Shown in pieces: positions 1-12,400 of a stretch of DNA of 64,000 bases. The DNA lies in the NCBI GenBank assembly GCA_903813345.2, contig CAIIXF020000009.1, positions 21,417,759-21,481,758 of the forward strand. The letters run 5' to 3'. The notes under the pieces were generated by a model. The model was not told where the DNA came from, did no database searches, and saw only the letters and a list, made by a program, of their open reading frames with translations. The position numbers and the translations under genes are program-made. Each line of letters opens with the position of its first letter. Position 1 is the first letter of the stretch. Source of the stretch: Owenia fusiformis (lineage: Eukaryota; Annelida; Polychaeta; Sabellida; Oweniidae).

Positions 1-491
1 TCTGTTCTTGTAATCATATTTGGATTATCATTATGAGACATAAACACCAGTCAAATTTACATGTACTTTTAAATTCAATTGATAAAGTAACTAGATCAGG
101 ATAGGTTATGTTGAAATCACTAAGTACATCTCTACAGATTGCTCTTTTATTGAATCAACAATTCATATAATTTATAGGGATGGCTTATCTAATGTATTTT
201 GCGATACTGTAGAACTAGAGATTTTTGTAGATTTTTTTAAATTTTCAAACTTAGCAGTTTTTTTCTAATACATGTATGTCAAAAGCATCATTAATTTAAA
301 AGCTTAATTTGTCATTAAATCCTGTGACATATTTTCTTGGAATCAATCATAATTAAAGTTCACTGATGTAAAAGTACACACAATTTTCATATAAACCTTA
401 CGAATTTCAATTTCATAAAATTACAAATTGTATTATACATCCATTAACATCAATGTATAAGATTATGTGAACAGGCCAAGAGGAGGTCAAC
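1..491. other. AT-rich flank, no gene seen
   Basis: No coding sequence, RNA gene or delimited repeat was found here. It lies just downstream of the stop codon of the minus-strand membrane-protein gene, so part of it is probably that gene's 3' UTR, but no clear AATAAA on the minus strand was identified. Confidence 0.4.
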
Positions 492-3400
492 CTACTTCAG
501 GTACTTGATCATGACAATGAAACCAACGATAACAATCACTGTGTTTATCATGAAGTTGCCTGTACATGTAGCTGAAGATACATTCGCAAGATATGTTTTT
601 TATCGACAAATAGCAATGATATCTGAATGAGCGCGAGTAGCAACAGAGTGCAATATCCATGATGAGAGTGCAATATTCATGATTGAATGAGAATCGTATC
701 ATGAGTAAATCATAAGGTGTTCTGTAGTTTAATGAAACTTTCCAAATGACTGATCGCCCATTCTTACTGTCAGCCTCATTTTATGACAAGTATCAGCTAC
801 GGTGCCATATCTCAAGGTTTAAAAGTCATATTTGATGGTTTAATGAAAATTTGCAAAATATGTCTGTCAAAATGTTAATCAACTGTAGAACTTGGTACAT
901 CCTTTTCACAGGGTTGCCAAAAAACAAGATGGCCTCCAAAATCTTTTAATCAGCCATGATGGGATGGGATCCTTTAACATATGAAGGAATTTGAAAGAAA
1001 GTCAAACTATTTTCGAGTAATCCAAATGACAAAAAGTGGGACTCTAATAACGATCATGATAATGATCCAGAGCATGCCATCATCATGACGACTTTATCCC
1101 GCCATTGTGTGATAAAAAAATGAAGGAAATGGTGTAAATAGTAACAACTTAGTAAGATAGGTGTAAACAAGGATTAAATCTCAAGTAGTAAACAGATTTG
1201 AATTATGAGTTGTTTATCAAAATAATCCTACTTAACTGAAACTTCAAACATATCAAGGCTTTGTGACTTCTATAAAATAGACTAGTCCAACTATATGTCA
1301 TACTGTTAAACCAATTGTATTCCTTCGGTTAAGAAATACCTTCGATGGATCAAGATGGTATATGTTACAACCAATTGTTATGTTTATTCTGTTTATTCTT
1401 CATTGTGAGAAATGTGCCATAATCATTACCCTGCGTGCAGAGTCTAGTTAAACTACACTCTGCCTAGTAGAGACCATATTACAGTTTAGTAGCCCCGCCT
1501 CCACCACGGGTACCGGTGACAGTTTGGGTAAATCACTTTTGACCTACGCGCTGACCTTCCACCAATCAGCGATCTTGAAGAAACATACGCCAAATGCGTT
1601 CTAATTAAATATGCGCATGTCATTGGTCAATTCCGGGCTCAACGATTACGTCAGAAGGAATGACCATATAAAGAACGTCGGTCAAATTTGGCCGATGAAC
1701 ACCGATTGGCGCGGTGAGTTCACAGGTTTATTTTAGTTTGAAAGAGTGAAGACGAAGCTCTCTTTTAAGAAGTGAAGTCAAACGAATGCAAAGGGTACAT
1801 AATCATCACCTGAGTTTATGCCCTTGTTAAGGTTAAAATTGAGTATTGTTCATATTTTAGATGCCTGCTTGAGACAAAAACATCTAATTTCTTGGGTGAA
1901 AGTAGATTTGCCAAAAATACTTTATGCGTTATGTGTTTACAATAAAAAAAAGTCAAAATCAAAAAAAAGTTAATTAGAGTGAAAACGAAATTCAAGGTTA
2001 TATCATTTAAATTATTTTGACGTACTTTAATGTAGATCATTTATATAACATATTATTGTGTCTGTTAAAACAAGATTCTAAAATAACATAACATGATATG
2101 ACACCGGAGCATAGTGAGTTCAAAGGTTTATGCTCATAAAACAATCTAAAATAGTAGCAATGTTTGTTTCTAGTATGAAATCTGTCTTGGAGTAGAGGCA
2201 GACCATTAAATCTTTGGAGAGAAGATACCCTGCGTGCAGAGTCTAGTTAAACTACACTCTGCCTAGTAGAGACCATATTACAGTCTAGTAGCCCCCCCCC
2301 ACGACGGGTACTAGTGACAGTTTGGGTAGTAAATCACTTCTGACCTACGCGCTGACCTTTCTTCAACCAATCAGCGAGTTTGAAGAAACATACGCCAAAT
2401 GCGTTCTAATTAAATGTGAGCATGTCATTGGTCAATTCCGGGCTCAACGATTACGTCAGAAGGAATAACCATATATAGAACGTCGGTCAAATTTGGCCGA
2501 CGAACACTGATTGGCGTGGTGAGTTCACAGTTTTATTTTAGTTTGAAAGAGTGAAGACGAAGCTCTCTTTTAAGAAGTGAAGTCAAATGAATGCAAAGGG
2601 TAGAGAGAAAACTATGTTCTCTAGCATTAAACCATGCTTTCTTTCAACCCATGATTAGACTTATTTCAAATTTTTGTATGTCTTGGAGGTCTTCTATAAT
2701 CTGTCATAGTAGTGACTTTGAGATTTGAATACAAAAACAGTCTAGCCAGATGTAAAATATTTTCCCTATAGCCAAGTCTAATTTTCTGCCTTTAATTACG
2801 ATACGTTTAAGGGCAATCTACTGACTATATGCAACATCTCTTACGTAGATGAACATTTTTACAAATCATTATATAATTCTTGACTAGTCGACGGATCATT
2901 GCCTTATTGAGTGAACTGACCAAAAGTCATCCAGTATATACAGTGTTTGTATCAATAAAAAAAGGTCATAACTGTTATATATTTTGGCACTGAAGATATG
3001 ATGACATGGATTCCTTGTTAGTCTTGCTTCAAGCTTTTGTGACCCCCCCCCCCCTTTCTTATATAACCCCCTTTCACAAGTATAATACCAGTAATTCTCA
3101 TACTGAATATGCGGCCAGCTAATCCCTGTTAGGCTAAAAGACCAGAAATAAACAAGGCATTAAAGGCATACTGTAACACACAGTTGACAAAATGGTTAAA
3201 AAAACATTTTCTCAGGCTTTAGAGTCGATTTTATGGTTTAAAACCTTTTCTGGTGATTCTATTTTCGAACTATGCATAAAAGTCCATTCAAAGTCGCCTT
3301 TTGAACCTTGAAAAGCGATATTTAGACTGACAAGGCATTAACATGCAGAATGTCACTACCAACCACCAAATACCATCCACAAAAAGTTGGACATTATAAC

Positions 3401-6295
3401 AATACACTTGTGGTGGTGACATAAAATCAAGTTGATATGAAATATGTTTGTTCCTATTTAAAACTTTTAACATATACATGTTCTTGACTGATACTAACCT
3501 GTTAAAGTAAAATTGAGAGAATTCCCTGCAATCATATCTCCCGATGATGTATATTTGATACGTACTTCCATCGGATAAACTCCCACAGAGACATCCTTAC
3601 TGCTATACACTCTCGTCAATTTACTTGTTCTCTTAGCTTTCATGGGTATAACTTCATGCGTTGCATTGTCATACCACTCGTATACGTAGGAGTCGAGGAT
3701 AGGAAAAATTTTCAAGGTGGCGTGGAATGTGAGGGTTGAATCTAGGGACCCGGGGGAGGAGCAGCTCATATGAACTGATGGATTTCTGTCATTGAACATC
3801 CCTTCCACTGAAAGAAATATACGAAAATATTGAGAACATAGAAGCATGTAACATTAGCATTTTTGCTGTTTTCACACTATGGGATATTTTATGTGGACAG
3901 TATATAGTTAGAATTAGAAAGTGTCAAAACCACCTGGTTTATAAAATGCTAATTTGCCCACATTCTTTGAAACACTCTGTATTCCAGTCCCATGATTTTT
4001 CTTTTCTGCAAGTTCTGCATTTTTTTTGCTATAACCCATCCATAATTAGATTACACGTGCAGTATGACTTTTATATAATAACTATAGTTATAAATACAAG
4101 GTAGAGGATGGCCTGGAGGGTGATGGCATAAAACCAATAGCATTTATAACATAATCTATACCAATTATCATTAGTAGTTGTCCTTTAATTTATGTTATGC
4201 ACACAAACATATTTTCAGGGTTAGATGTAGTAATTAGGAAGGCCCAAAAAAAAATTTCTGAAAATTTTTTCTTTCAATTGCATCACAGTAAAATGAGTCC
4301 CCAGCATTTGAAATTTCACCCCATTTTAAAAATTTTCTATATCCCCTGAACAAAGGCGCATAATCAAAAAAGTTAGCCTGAAAAAATATTGGCATATTCT
4401 TCTAGTGAACCTCTATTATCAGGGTCTGACCTTAACTTTTTTTACCAGTAGCAAGGATTTGCTACCTTCTACCAAAACAAGGAGCAAATTCTCATATTCA
4501 GGTAGCAACAAAAATGCTCCAAGAAAACATTATCAGGTAGCAAATTGCTCCTCAAATTCTATTCATGTCTTATAACGAATCCCCGGTTATTTCTCGCATT
4601 TTTGCACTGAACGAAATGAGAATTTTTACGTTCAAGAGTCGTCTGAGAACAATTGTGGTTTTTCAGACCAAAATCCGTATGTTTTCATTGAAAATAGGAG
4701 AATGAATCATCTAATCCTAATAAAGGTAGTATAATCAATTGGGGGGAAACAAATTATAGTGTATTCGTAGATGAAACATGTTATCATGCGGGCGACATTT
4801 TTTTCAGCAAGAAATTCTGTTTTTCGCTAAAGCGAGTAAAGTCCAATCAGTGATGTTATCTTATTTTGTTTCATTTTGGGATCCGTATCAACCAATCAGC
4901 GTTGAGGTTGTATATTGCTATCGGAAATGCGATGAAAAAATATCGGGAGTGGTTAGTTCCATTGATTCTATGCGATAGAAGGGTTGAAATGCATGAGATC
5001 CATTGCGTAAATTTGAGGTAGCAAGCATTTGCTCCCGGCCACGAAGTTTTTGGAGCAAAACGTGAAATCAGGTAGCAAATTTGCTCCTTGCTACCACTAA
5101 GATCGAACCCTGATTATAGTCAGATTGTCAGTCCAGGGGCGACTATGTGAAATACTGTTCTCTGTCATTCTAAGAAATTCCAACCTCGAGTGAGTAAGAC
5201 TCGTGTAATAACTAGAGGTGTAACTCGCAAGAAAAATCCAACTCGAGTTCAACTTGCCAAATATTTCCAAAACTCGAGTTCATTCATTTCGTCCAGTACA
5301 TGTTGTAAACCCGGGTATACAAAATTACTGTAGCTTCTAGCGGCAAGTTTCTCTGGTTTAGTCACATCTAAAAGCTGTTTAACACGTTGGGGCCATATGA
5401 AAGTGTGGTATTCATTGCAATTATCTCATATTTCAATCAAAAACGATCTAGTATAGACGTCGCCGCATACGGTAAGGACGAGAGATCGCTAGAATCTAAC
5501 CAAGCAATATTTTAGAAAACCTAGAAGGGCCCCTCAAATTAATGAATGGTTTTCCCGGATTATCTTCATTATTTATACTAAAGACTGCTGGTTATCGATC
5601 TAAAGTTAAGACTTATGATCTTAATTTAATGATAGATCATCTTTATGTTAAAGTCGTGTAAACGACGTGAGAATAAGGGGACCATTTTTTATTCGTAACT
5701 CGTCATTCCACGATATTTGTCGAACTTTGTGAAGCTTTGAGAGTGTTTTTAGGTGACGGGTGCTAAATATATATATATTTATTCCACTAATGAAGTAATG
5801 TTGCACGATCTCTGGGACCCAAATTCATTTTACATGCTTACAAGATAGGCAAAACTCGCAAGTTGACTCGAGTTATAGCTAGCTCGCGAGTTGAAATAGA
5901 TTGCGAGTTTCTAGAGGACAACTCGAGGCAATGTATAGGCAGCTCTGACGAGCTGTACTCGAGTTACTGACTCGGGAGTTACACCTCTAGTAATACATGT
6001 AACTGTAGGCCAGTAAAGTTTCCATGCTTACAATCGGATTATCACGCCCCATAAAGTACAAAGACAGGTAAGTGGCAACAGACTTACCTGATTCTACCGC
6101 ATCCTCAAATATCTCTTCAATCTCTTGGACGAAATGAGATTTGGGTTCCACCTGTGATTTGATACCTTGTTGTCCAGTATCATGAATTTTGGAGTTTTTG
6201 ATTTCTTCAATGCCGTTGCAAAATGCCACAAAAAGAAAGTGGTGTAGAACCACAATCTGGACAAATCGAATCGACAAAGTTTTTATAACAAGCAT
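492..6295 (-). CDS. Type I single-pass membrane protein with PKD/Ig-like ectodomain (3 exons)
   Basis: Exons are 6295-6088, 3807-3499 and 571-492, joined by two phase-1 introns; all junctions are GT..AG and give exactly 199 codons including the stop. The start is the first ATG after an in-frame TGA four codons upstream. Residues 1-28 form a hydrophobic signal peptide (core VQIVVLHHFLFVAF). Residues 29-69 are an acidic linker. Residues 70-172 look like a beta-sandwich: the pattern YVYEW then GVYPMEV is typical of PKD/Ig-like folds, with sequons at N117 (NAT) and N168 (NFT). Residues 183-194 begin a short hydrophobic membrane segment (TVIVIVGFIVMI) ending in the tail KYLK. C85 and C175 could be disulfide bonded. 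The family was not recognised; a TMEM130/PMEL-like PKD protein is one possibility. The joined reading frame is strong, the function is unknown. Intron 1 carries a Harbinger-like MITE; intron 2 holds two copies of a 9-bp-TSD element. Confidence 0.75.
1427..1797. mobile_element. 371-bp nonautonomous element, copy 1, 9-bp TSD
   Basis: The element begins TACCCT and ends AGGGTA, and is flanked on both sides by the 9-bp duplication CATAATCAT (1418-1426 and 1798-1806). It has no ORF. A second, closely similar copy lies about 430 bp further on. A 9-bp TSD fits Mutator-like elements, but only the outer 6 bp are inverted repeats, so the superfamily is uncertain. It lies in intron 2 of the minus-strand membrane-protein gene. 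Confidence 0.75.
2226..2602. mobile_element. 377-bp nonautonomous element, copy 2, 9-bp TSD
   Basis: Same family and orientation as the element at 1427-1797, with the same TACCCT and AGGGTA ends. The flanking duplication is GAGAGAAGA (2217-2225) against GAGAGAAAA (2603-2611), one mismatch. Different TSDs show that the two copies are independent insertions and not a tandem duplication. Confidence 0.75.
3331..3422 (-). repeat. Dispersed GGTGGTGACAT..TAATGCCTTG repeat, copy
   Basis: One of at least five scattered copies of a 90-130 bp noncoding repeat with GTCACCA at one end and GTTAATGCCTTG at the other. Other copies are near 13431, 22153, 44941 and 56768, and its TAATGCCTTG end also borders the two AAGGTCA satellites at 40.8 and 63.4 kb. 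Confidence 0.6.
4429..5113. mobile_element. 685-bp foldback MITE, TTA target duplication (Harbinger-like)
   Basis: The ends are inverted (TCAGGGTCTGACCTTA against, on the other strand, TCAGGGTTCGATCTTA) and flanked by TTA on both sides (4426-4428, 5114-5116), the target duplication typical of PIF/Harbinger elements. Both subterminal regions contain many short inverted and direct copies of GTAGCAAATTTGCTCC-type motifs. A 66-codon ORF inside shows no recognisable domain. Nonautonomous; lies in intron 1 of the minus-strand gene. Confidence 0.7.
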
Positions 6296-6590
6296 GTCTT
6301 GTTGTCACATCTACATGTCTTTAACTATTCTTGTAGTATTATAAAACACCGAAAATAGCAGCAGCATAATTTTTTTCATTTCCATTTGGTCATGAGTTCT
6401 GAGGAGTAAATATTATGGAATTTTTACAATAATATACAATTTAATTTTGATTTTGATTTCTCTGTATTTCACTCATCAAATAATCACATTTACTTTAAAT
6501 TGATAGAAATCTAGGTACTGAATGAGTTTAAACGACAAAAATGCTATATATGTGATTTATGAAACGCAAAACATATATGCTCCTCAACTT

Positions 6591-6602
6591 TGCGCATGCG
6601 CA
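6591..6602. promoter_or_regulatory. Perfect NRF-1-type palindrome upstream of the membrane-protein gene
   Basis: TGCGCATGCGCA matches the NRF-1 consensus exactly and sits in an 18-bp perfect palindrome, CTTTGCGCATGCGCAAAG (6588-6605). It lies 296 bp upstream of the start codon at 6295. An RFX X-box-like site with two mismatches (ATTTCC-ATT-AGCAAC, 6610-6624) is next to it. Position and match quality suggest the core promoter of that gene; binding is inferred. Confidence 0.5.
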
Positions 6603-6991
6603 AAGCTATATTTCCATTAGCAACGGTGAAGCCTCAAAAAAAGTTATCAATATTCACAAATTTGCATGCATAATAGTAAGTAATTAACTTTAATTATAAA
6701 TGTTGCATACTGTTTTATGAAATACTATTATCTGTCTACGTTATATTCAAAAATGACAGATTTTCATCGTTCTAAAGGTCAGAAATATCAAATTTGATTT
6801 GAATATATTTTCTTTCCAATTCTGGAATGCTGAGGTGAATTCATATTCATTCTCTTTTGATGATTTTCTCATGATTTCCGCTCTGGGTGAGAGTAAAATA
6901 ATTTTCAAATTTTTCAGGAAAGCATCGGCCTAGCCCTGATTGTATCGCTGTTTTTTTAAACTTAGAACAGAATGTGATCAACTATCAATAT

Positions 6992-8405
6992 AACCAAACC
7001 CGTCTGGCCCAGTTATCTACTCTCATTATCGTAGATCTGGGCCAGACTCGATCCAATGCAAAAAATGGGGTATTTACTCCGGAAAAAACACACTGGTTTT
7101 TCAATGTATAATACGTGCTGATAAATGAATAAACATCATAAAAATCACTTACGTGTTTGTTCCTTGTATCAAACCATGGGCTTTCAACTAGAAGGGTATG
7201 CAACTCTATGTAATAACATGAGACCTTCAAAATGAGCAATGACATGCTTCCCTTTTATGACAATATTTCAAAAAGTATTAGATAAATGTATAATGTTTAA
7301 GTATTATTTTGAATAAAAATCAATTTTTAATATGATTTAAGCATAAAATATATTCAATATCATATAAAAGTAAACAAAAGAGACCAATAAGAATAAGAGT
7401 TATCAAGATGTTCTCTTTGAGTATTGCATTGTGGGTAATTATTCAAGAACACATTCCAATAAAAACATAATTTGTGGGAGAATGTTCACTTTCTGTATTG
7501 TCATAATTATGATGAATTCCAATTTTTATTAAATTATCAAGATGTATGTAGAAGATCATGTTTTTATTTTTGAGTTATTTCTTTTAATCATCAATAAAAA
7601 GTACAAAATAAGATTTTCTTGGAATGTGTACATTCTCCAATTTTGAAAACCCATGGCAATGTTTATGTATGAAATATGGGAAGTTGCCTACCCTTCTAGT
7701 TGAAAGCCCATGATCAAACTTTGTATTTATATTAGGTTTCCATCGCTGGATGACGGCTAATAAATAAGAACGAAACGTCTAAACGCAGCAAAAAGAAAAA
7801 TTCTTCTGCAATCTGTTCGTGATCTCGTAGAATATCGAGAAGTCTCGGCTGCTTATTTCGTTCAGTACTACATTCCGTCAGTTCAACAAATTGAAAAATC
7901 GTATTTAATGTCCACCATATTTCTTTCCAGTTTAAATACAACACAGACACGTCTGTTTTATAAAGTTATCTACGTTTTGATAACAAATCTGCTGAACAAA
8001 TCGTAATATTTGGAATGTATCGATTCCCGGGAAATGTATTTTCGTTCCATGAAAGTTTAAAAATTATCGCGTCACACTCGTGTTACGTCACATCACGTGA
8101 CTTTATTCGGTGCGGAGAACTGACGAAATATTGACGAAATGTTGTGCCCATTTCAACATCAATATAACAAACAAAACACCACATTTACGCGTAAGTTATG
8201 TTCTCTTTATTTCAAATAAATACTTGGGTTTACATGGTACCCGATGTTTTGGTTGGATGGCTAATAGGGAATGAATAATAAGTGATGATTCAGCAGTGTG
8301 TTTTTTCCGGAGTAAATACCCCTTTTTTGCATTGGACCTTGTCTGGTCCTAGATCTACGACAATTCAGAATCGGGAGTAGATTACTGGGCCAGACGGGTT
8401 TGGTT
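6992..8405. mobile_element. 1.4-kb Mutator-like nonautonomous element, 11-bp TSD
   Basis: Inverted termini AACCAAACCCGTCTGGCCCA at the left match the right end, and subterminal inversion continues to the GGAGTAAATACCCC motif. The flanks carry an 11-bp duplication, ACTATCAATAT (6981-6991 and 8406-8416). Long TSDs of 9-11 bp are the hallmark of Mutator-like elements. No transposase is visible. A second element (7175-7712) is nested inside. Confidence 0.75.
7175..7712. mobile_element. 538-bp MITE nested in the 7.0-8.4 kb element
   Basis: The ends are inverted copies of CATGGGCTTTCAACTAGAAG and are flanked by ATCAAAC on both sides (7168-7174, 7713-7719). The insert is very AT-rich with no ORF. 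The terminal motif GGGCTTTC..GAAAGCCC recurs at 62638-62735, so related copies exist elsewhere in the window. Confidence 0.7.
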
Positions 8406-8450
8406 ACTATCAATATAGTGTAAACTGTTTACCTAAATACGGTAGACTCT

Positions 8451-8615
8451 AGGGCAAAGGGGTGTAACGTCGATGTGTGGGGTAATGTCGACATAAGGGA
8501 CGAGATAACTTCGCCACTTACTTAGAAATTAGAGCAAATAAACAACGAGGTGTCAAAGTTACCCCACATGTCGAAGTTACCCTAAAATGGTGTCGACGTT
8601 ACACCCTTTCGCCCT
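8451..8615. mobile_element. 165-bp MITE with GTAACGTCGA inverted ends
   Basis: The left end AGGGCAAAGGGGTGTAACGT is mirrored by ACGTTACACCCTTTCGCCCT at the right. The unit contains repeated GTCGACGTTAC-like motifs and no ORF. It begins 34 bp after the TSD of the Mutator-like element and lies upstream of DNAI2. Confidence 0.6.
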
Positions 8616-8795
8616 ATAGATCCTATCTGAACTCTGGAAAAAGTACATTCCCAAGTTTCAGCAATAATGCTGCCACTTTGCACAATTTTTTTTACTTTTT
8701 CAAGATATACCCACATAAATCAATTCACTTATGTATTGGTTTTTATGCAATGGTTTATTATTTCCATGCTGTCATACTCGTTCTCTCATTGGTCA

Positions 8796-8808
8796 GGTAC
8801 CATGTAAC
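8796..8808. promoter_or_regulatory. Possible degenerate RFX X-box upstream of DNAI2
   Basis: GGTACC-A-TGTAAC matches the X-box form GTNRCC-N(0-3)-RGYAAC at 10 of 12 informative positions. RFX factors control many ciliary genes, and the site is about 640 bp upstream of the DNAI2 start. A CRE-like TGACGTCA follows at about 8887. The match is imperfect, so this is only a candidate. Confidence 0.25.
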
Positions 8809-9451
8809 TAAAAATGAGTAGCGGTATTCCACATGCTAAAAAGACATATTCATCCGTATAGAATACCAGGCTGTATTCAACGATCGTGACGTCACAATTC
8901 AAAACCTGGGAAAATGATAATGTTTCCATCAATTTATTTTCGTTTAGTACCAATCTTGGACTTCACATCGAACAGAAATAAAGTAAGATTACCAAAAAAC
9001 TGAAGATTTTAACGTATGGAAGGTTAGGAAAGACTGCTATGATCTTTGTACTAGTTTGCACAAACATCAAGAAGTCAATTCGAAACATGAAGACATTTAA
9101 AGAATTTTATATGAAATATTCGAATCTAATTATTATCCACTGGCTCTGACGTAGATTTCAACAGCATAATGACAAATCTGATTTGAAGTTCATGGTTGAA
9201 ACTAAACGAGCGTCTTACATTCTTATCAATATTCCTGTGAATAATGGGAAAATAATAAGACAAATATTGAATGATGTGATCGTTGTATATCTGTATATAT
9301 TTTTGAGGGATCGGATTTATTCAACTCACCTTCCAGGCATCGTTTTACTTTGATGTTGTAAAGTAGTTTATGTATGGCTTACTTATCACTTTTTGTTGTT
9401 TTTTAGTGTACTCAATTTATATTTGTATCATTTTTAGGTTAATAATACAAA

Positions 9452-12400
9452 ATGGAGATTGTGTATGTGTACACAAAGAAACGGGCCGAGTTTGGCCGTC
9501 AGTGCAATTTCTCCGACAGGCCTGCAGAACTTCATGTTGATATCACTCCTGATCCATCCCTGCTTGAGAATTTCATTGAGAGGAATCCGGTAGATTCTAA
9601 AATACAATGTGCTCAAGAAATGTCAGAACATGAGGTATGTTGATTTATATGACATTGTACACCTGGATAGGCTACACAATTGAAATCACATGGATTTTAT
9701 AGGATTAGTTTTTGCTAATATAAACAATGCATATAAAGAGGACACATGTGTTAGCTAAATCACAATATGAAATAAAGAAAAATATGCTCCCTGAAAAGTG
9801 CATGTATTAATTTAATCATAAAATTGGCTGTACTTTTAAGGTGAACACAGAACGATTTGAAACTGAAAACAGAGGCATCAACCACACAGAAGGAGGATGG
9901 CCAAAAGATGTAAATGCTCAAGAAATAGAACAAGTCATGAGGTTTAGGAAAAAAGTAGAAAAAGATGAAATGTACATCAATACAATACAACAGTTAGGGG
10001 GCGTAAGTATGAGAATATATGATAAATTAGTACCAAGTGAAGGCTTCTGAGGCTTGCTTAAGTGTTCACACTTTAATATGTGAACATTAGTGAAGTATTA
10101 ACTTAAACAATTTTACCATTGTCAATTTGATGTAAAGGCAGTTTCATTAAAAGTTTTTAATGTCATCCTTGAAAGTTTGTGGGGAAGACATTATATTAAT
10201 AATGATAAGTGCTGATATTGTGTTGAAGGTGATGGAGCACTGTATCCGCCAAAACAATGCCATAGATATTTATGAGGAATACTTTGATGATGTAGAAGTA
10301 GACAGCACTGATGAACCACCATCTGCTAAGACTATAAATGTATTCAGGTAAGTGATGCAATGTTGCATTTTAAGCAATATGAAGTATAGAGCTTGCTTTT
10401 ATGATGAACTCGAATTGGTGTACTTAAAGTGTGTTAGCCTTATCATTAATTTAAATGTACTAGAGGGAAGACATATCAATGGTATAAGGAGAAAATAAAT
10501 TTTGGATGATTATGACAATTTTTCATTTTTTTATTCTTATCATTCCATGTTAGACCTCCTTTTTAAAAAGTCCAATAGTTCTGACTTTATTTTGATCGAC
10601 ACTTCAATTTTAAGGCAACAGTATATCTGGCAATAGTTTTGGCATGTTCAGCACACTCTATTCCTTCAACATCCTTTAAATTAAATTGCCACAAAAATCA
10701 ATTACTAAGACAAATCATATCTTTGGGAGAAGTAAGATACCAGAGCTTGTTATTTATTATTTACAGCATGCATCAGTTTCTTGTATTTTGCAATAAATAT
10801 TTGCCATGTTATCTTTCAGAGATCCCAATGAAATCAAGAGAACAGCAACACATATCTCATGGTTCCCAGATGGCCCCAGGAAGTTAGCAATAGCTTACTG
10901 TAACCTAGAGTTCCAAGGGTCCTCCGCTGACACAAGCATGGACTCTTATATATGGGATGTTGGTAAGTGTATGAACATTTTAATGCAATTTGTTTTTCAA
11001 TATATCAAAAATGTTATAGCATATGTGTAACTTGCAAAAAGCTTTTTATTCTATTATTTGGAATTAGAATTGTTTCTTTCATAAAATCAAAAATGTGACA
11101 TATAATTAATGTTAGAAATATTACAACATTAATGCATTATTGAAATCCATTTTGAAAAATAAAATTGAATCATTGAACAAAAATGGCTGTGGATTTGTAT
11201 ACATTTATGTATATTCAGTACAATATGTAATTTGATTAAAAAAGTCATGTCAGGTTTTGGTTGATTTGTCATCACTAAGAAGGTTATCAGCATTTGTAAT
11301 ATACAGTACTGTTACACTTTTGTAAACATTTGGGATAACTTGCTAGGTGTTGACATCTAATCAACAATCTTGAATTGAATTGAATTTGGTATGAGCAGAT
11401 TGCTTGTAAAAATAGCAAATATTTGAAAGAATCTTTTATGTTTTATTGCAGAGAATCCTAACAAACCAGAGATGGTACTGAAGCCAGTGTCTCCTCTTGT
11501 CTGTCTGGAGTACAATCCAAAAGATGCACACGTTCTCCTAGGAGGCTGTTACAATGGACAGATAGGTATGTCCATCATGCACAATCATGAGCCTCTTAGA
11601 CTGAGGCAAAGGACCTTATTCTGATTCGCTCTCAAAAATTTTGCCTTAATCTAGCTAAAATGAATGAATAAATAAATCTTGAATTAATAAAAAGCTATAA
11701 ATTACACGTACATGTAGTTATTGCAATACATGTAGTTATTGCAATACATGTACTTGAAAATGGGTCTTACATTACTGTACATACATACTGTACCATGCAA
11801 TAGTTAAGTCTAACTTCAAACTTTTTTGACCCTACCAATGTATCTTACATCAGGGGACAGAGATATGAGTCATGACTGTAATGCCAGGACTCAATGAGAA
11901 AATCTGGGATTGTTAAATTAAAAGCAGTTTTTCACATGATAAAGACACCCCTCACTTATTCTGTATTTATCTATATTCTTAAGATTACCATGTTTATTCC
12001 CTTCAGCATTTTGGGATACAAGAAAGGGAAGCCAGCCTGTAGAGATGTCCCCTATAGAACATAGTCACAGAGACCCTGCTTATAAAGCAATATGGCTGCA
12101 ATCAAAATCTGGCACAGACTGTTTCTCAGCGTCAACAGATGGCCAGGTTTTATGGTGGGACATTAGAAAAATGGGCGAGCCTAATGAAATTCTCGTGCTT
12201 GACCCAACCAAGAAACAAGATCTTACTAAAGCATGTGGTGCTATGTCATTAGAATATGAGCCTACAATTGTAAGTTCTTTCCCTATATCACTTGATTTAC
12301 CCTCAAGTATATTTGATGCACTGCACTGGAATTTATCATAAAGCAAAACCTCAAGGCTTGAAATAATGAGTTGTGGAAACAAATCTTTATTAAGAAGGTT

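Noticed and set aside
3494-3847. Reading the 117-codon ORF as a complete intronless gene
   Set aside because: The segment before VEGMF is intronic (CTTTCAG precedes it) and the stop comes from reading through a donor; it is the middle exon of a three-exon gene.
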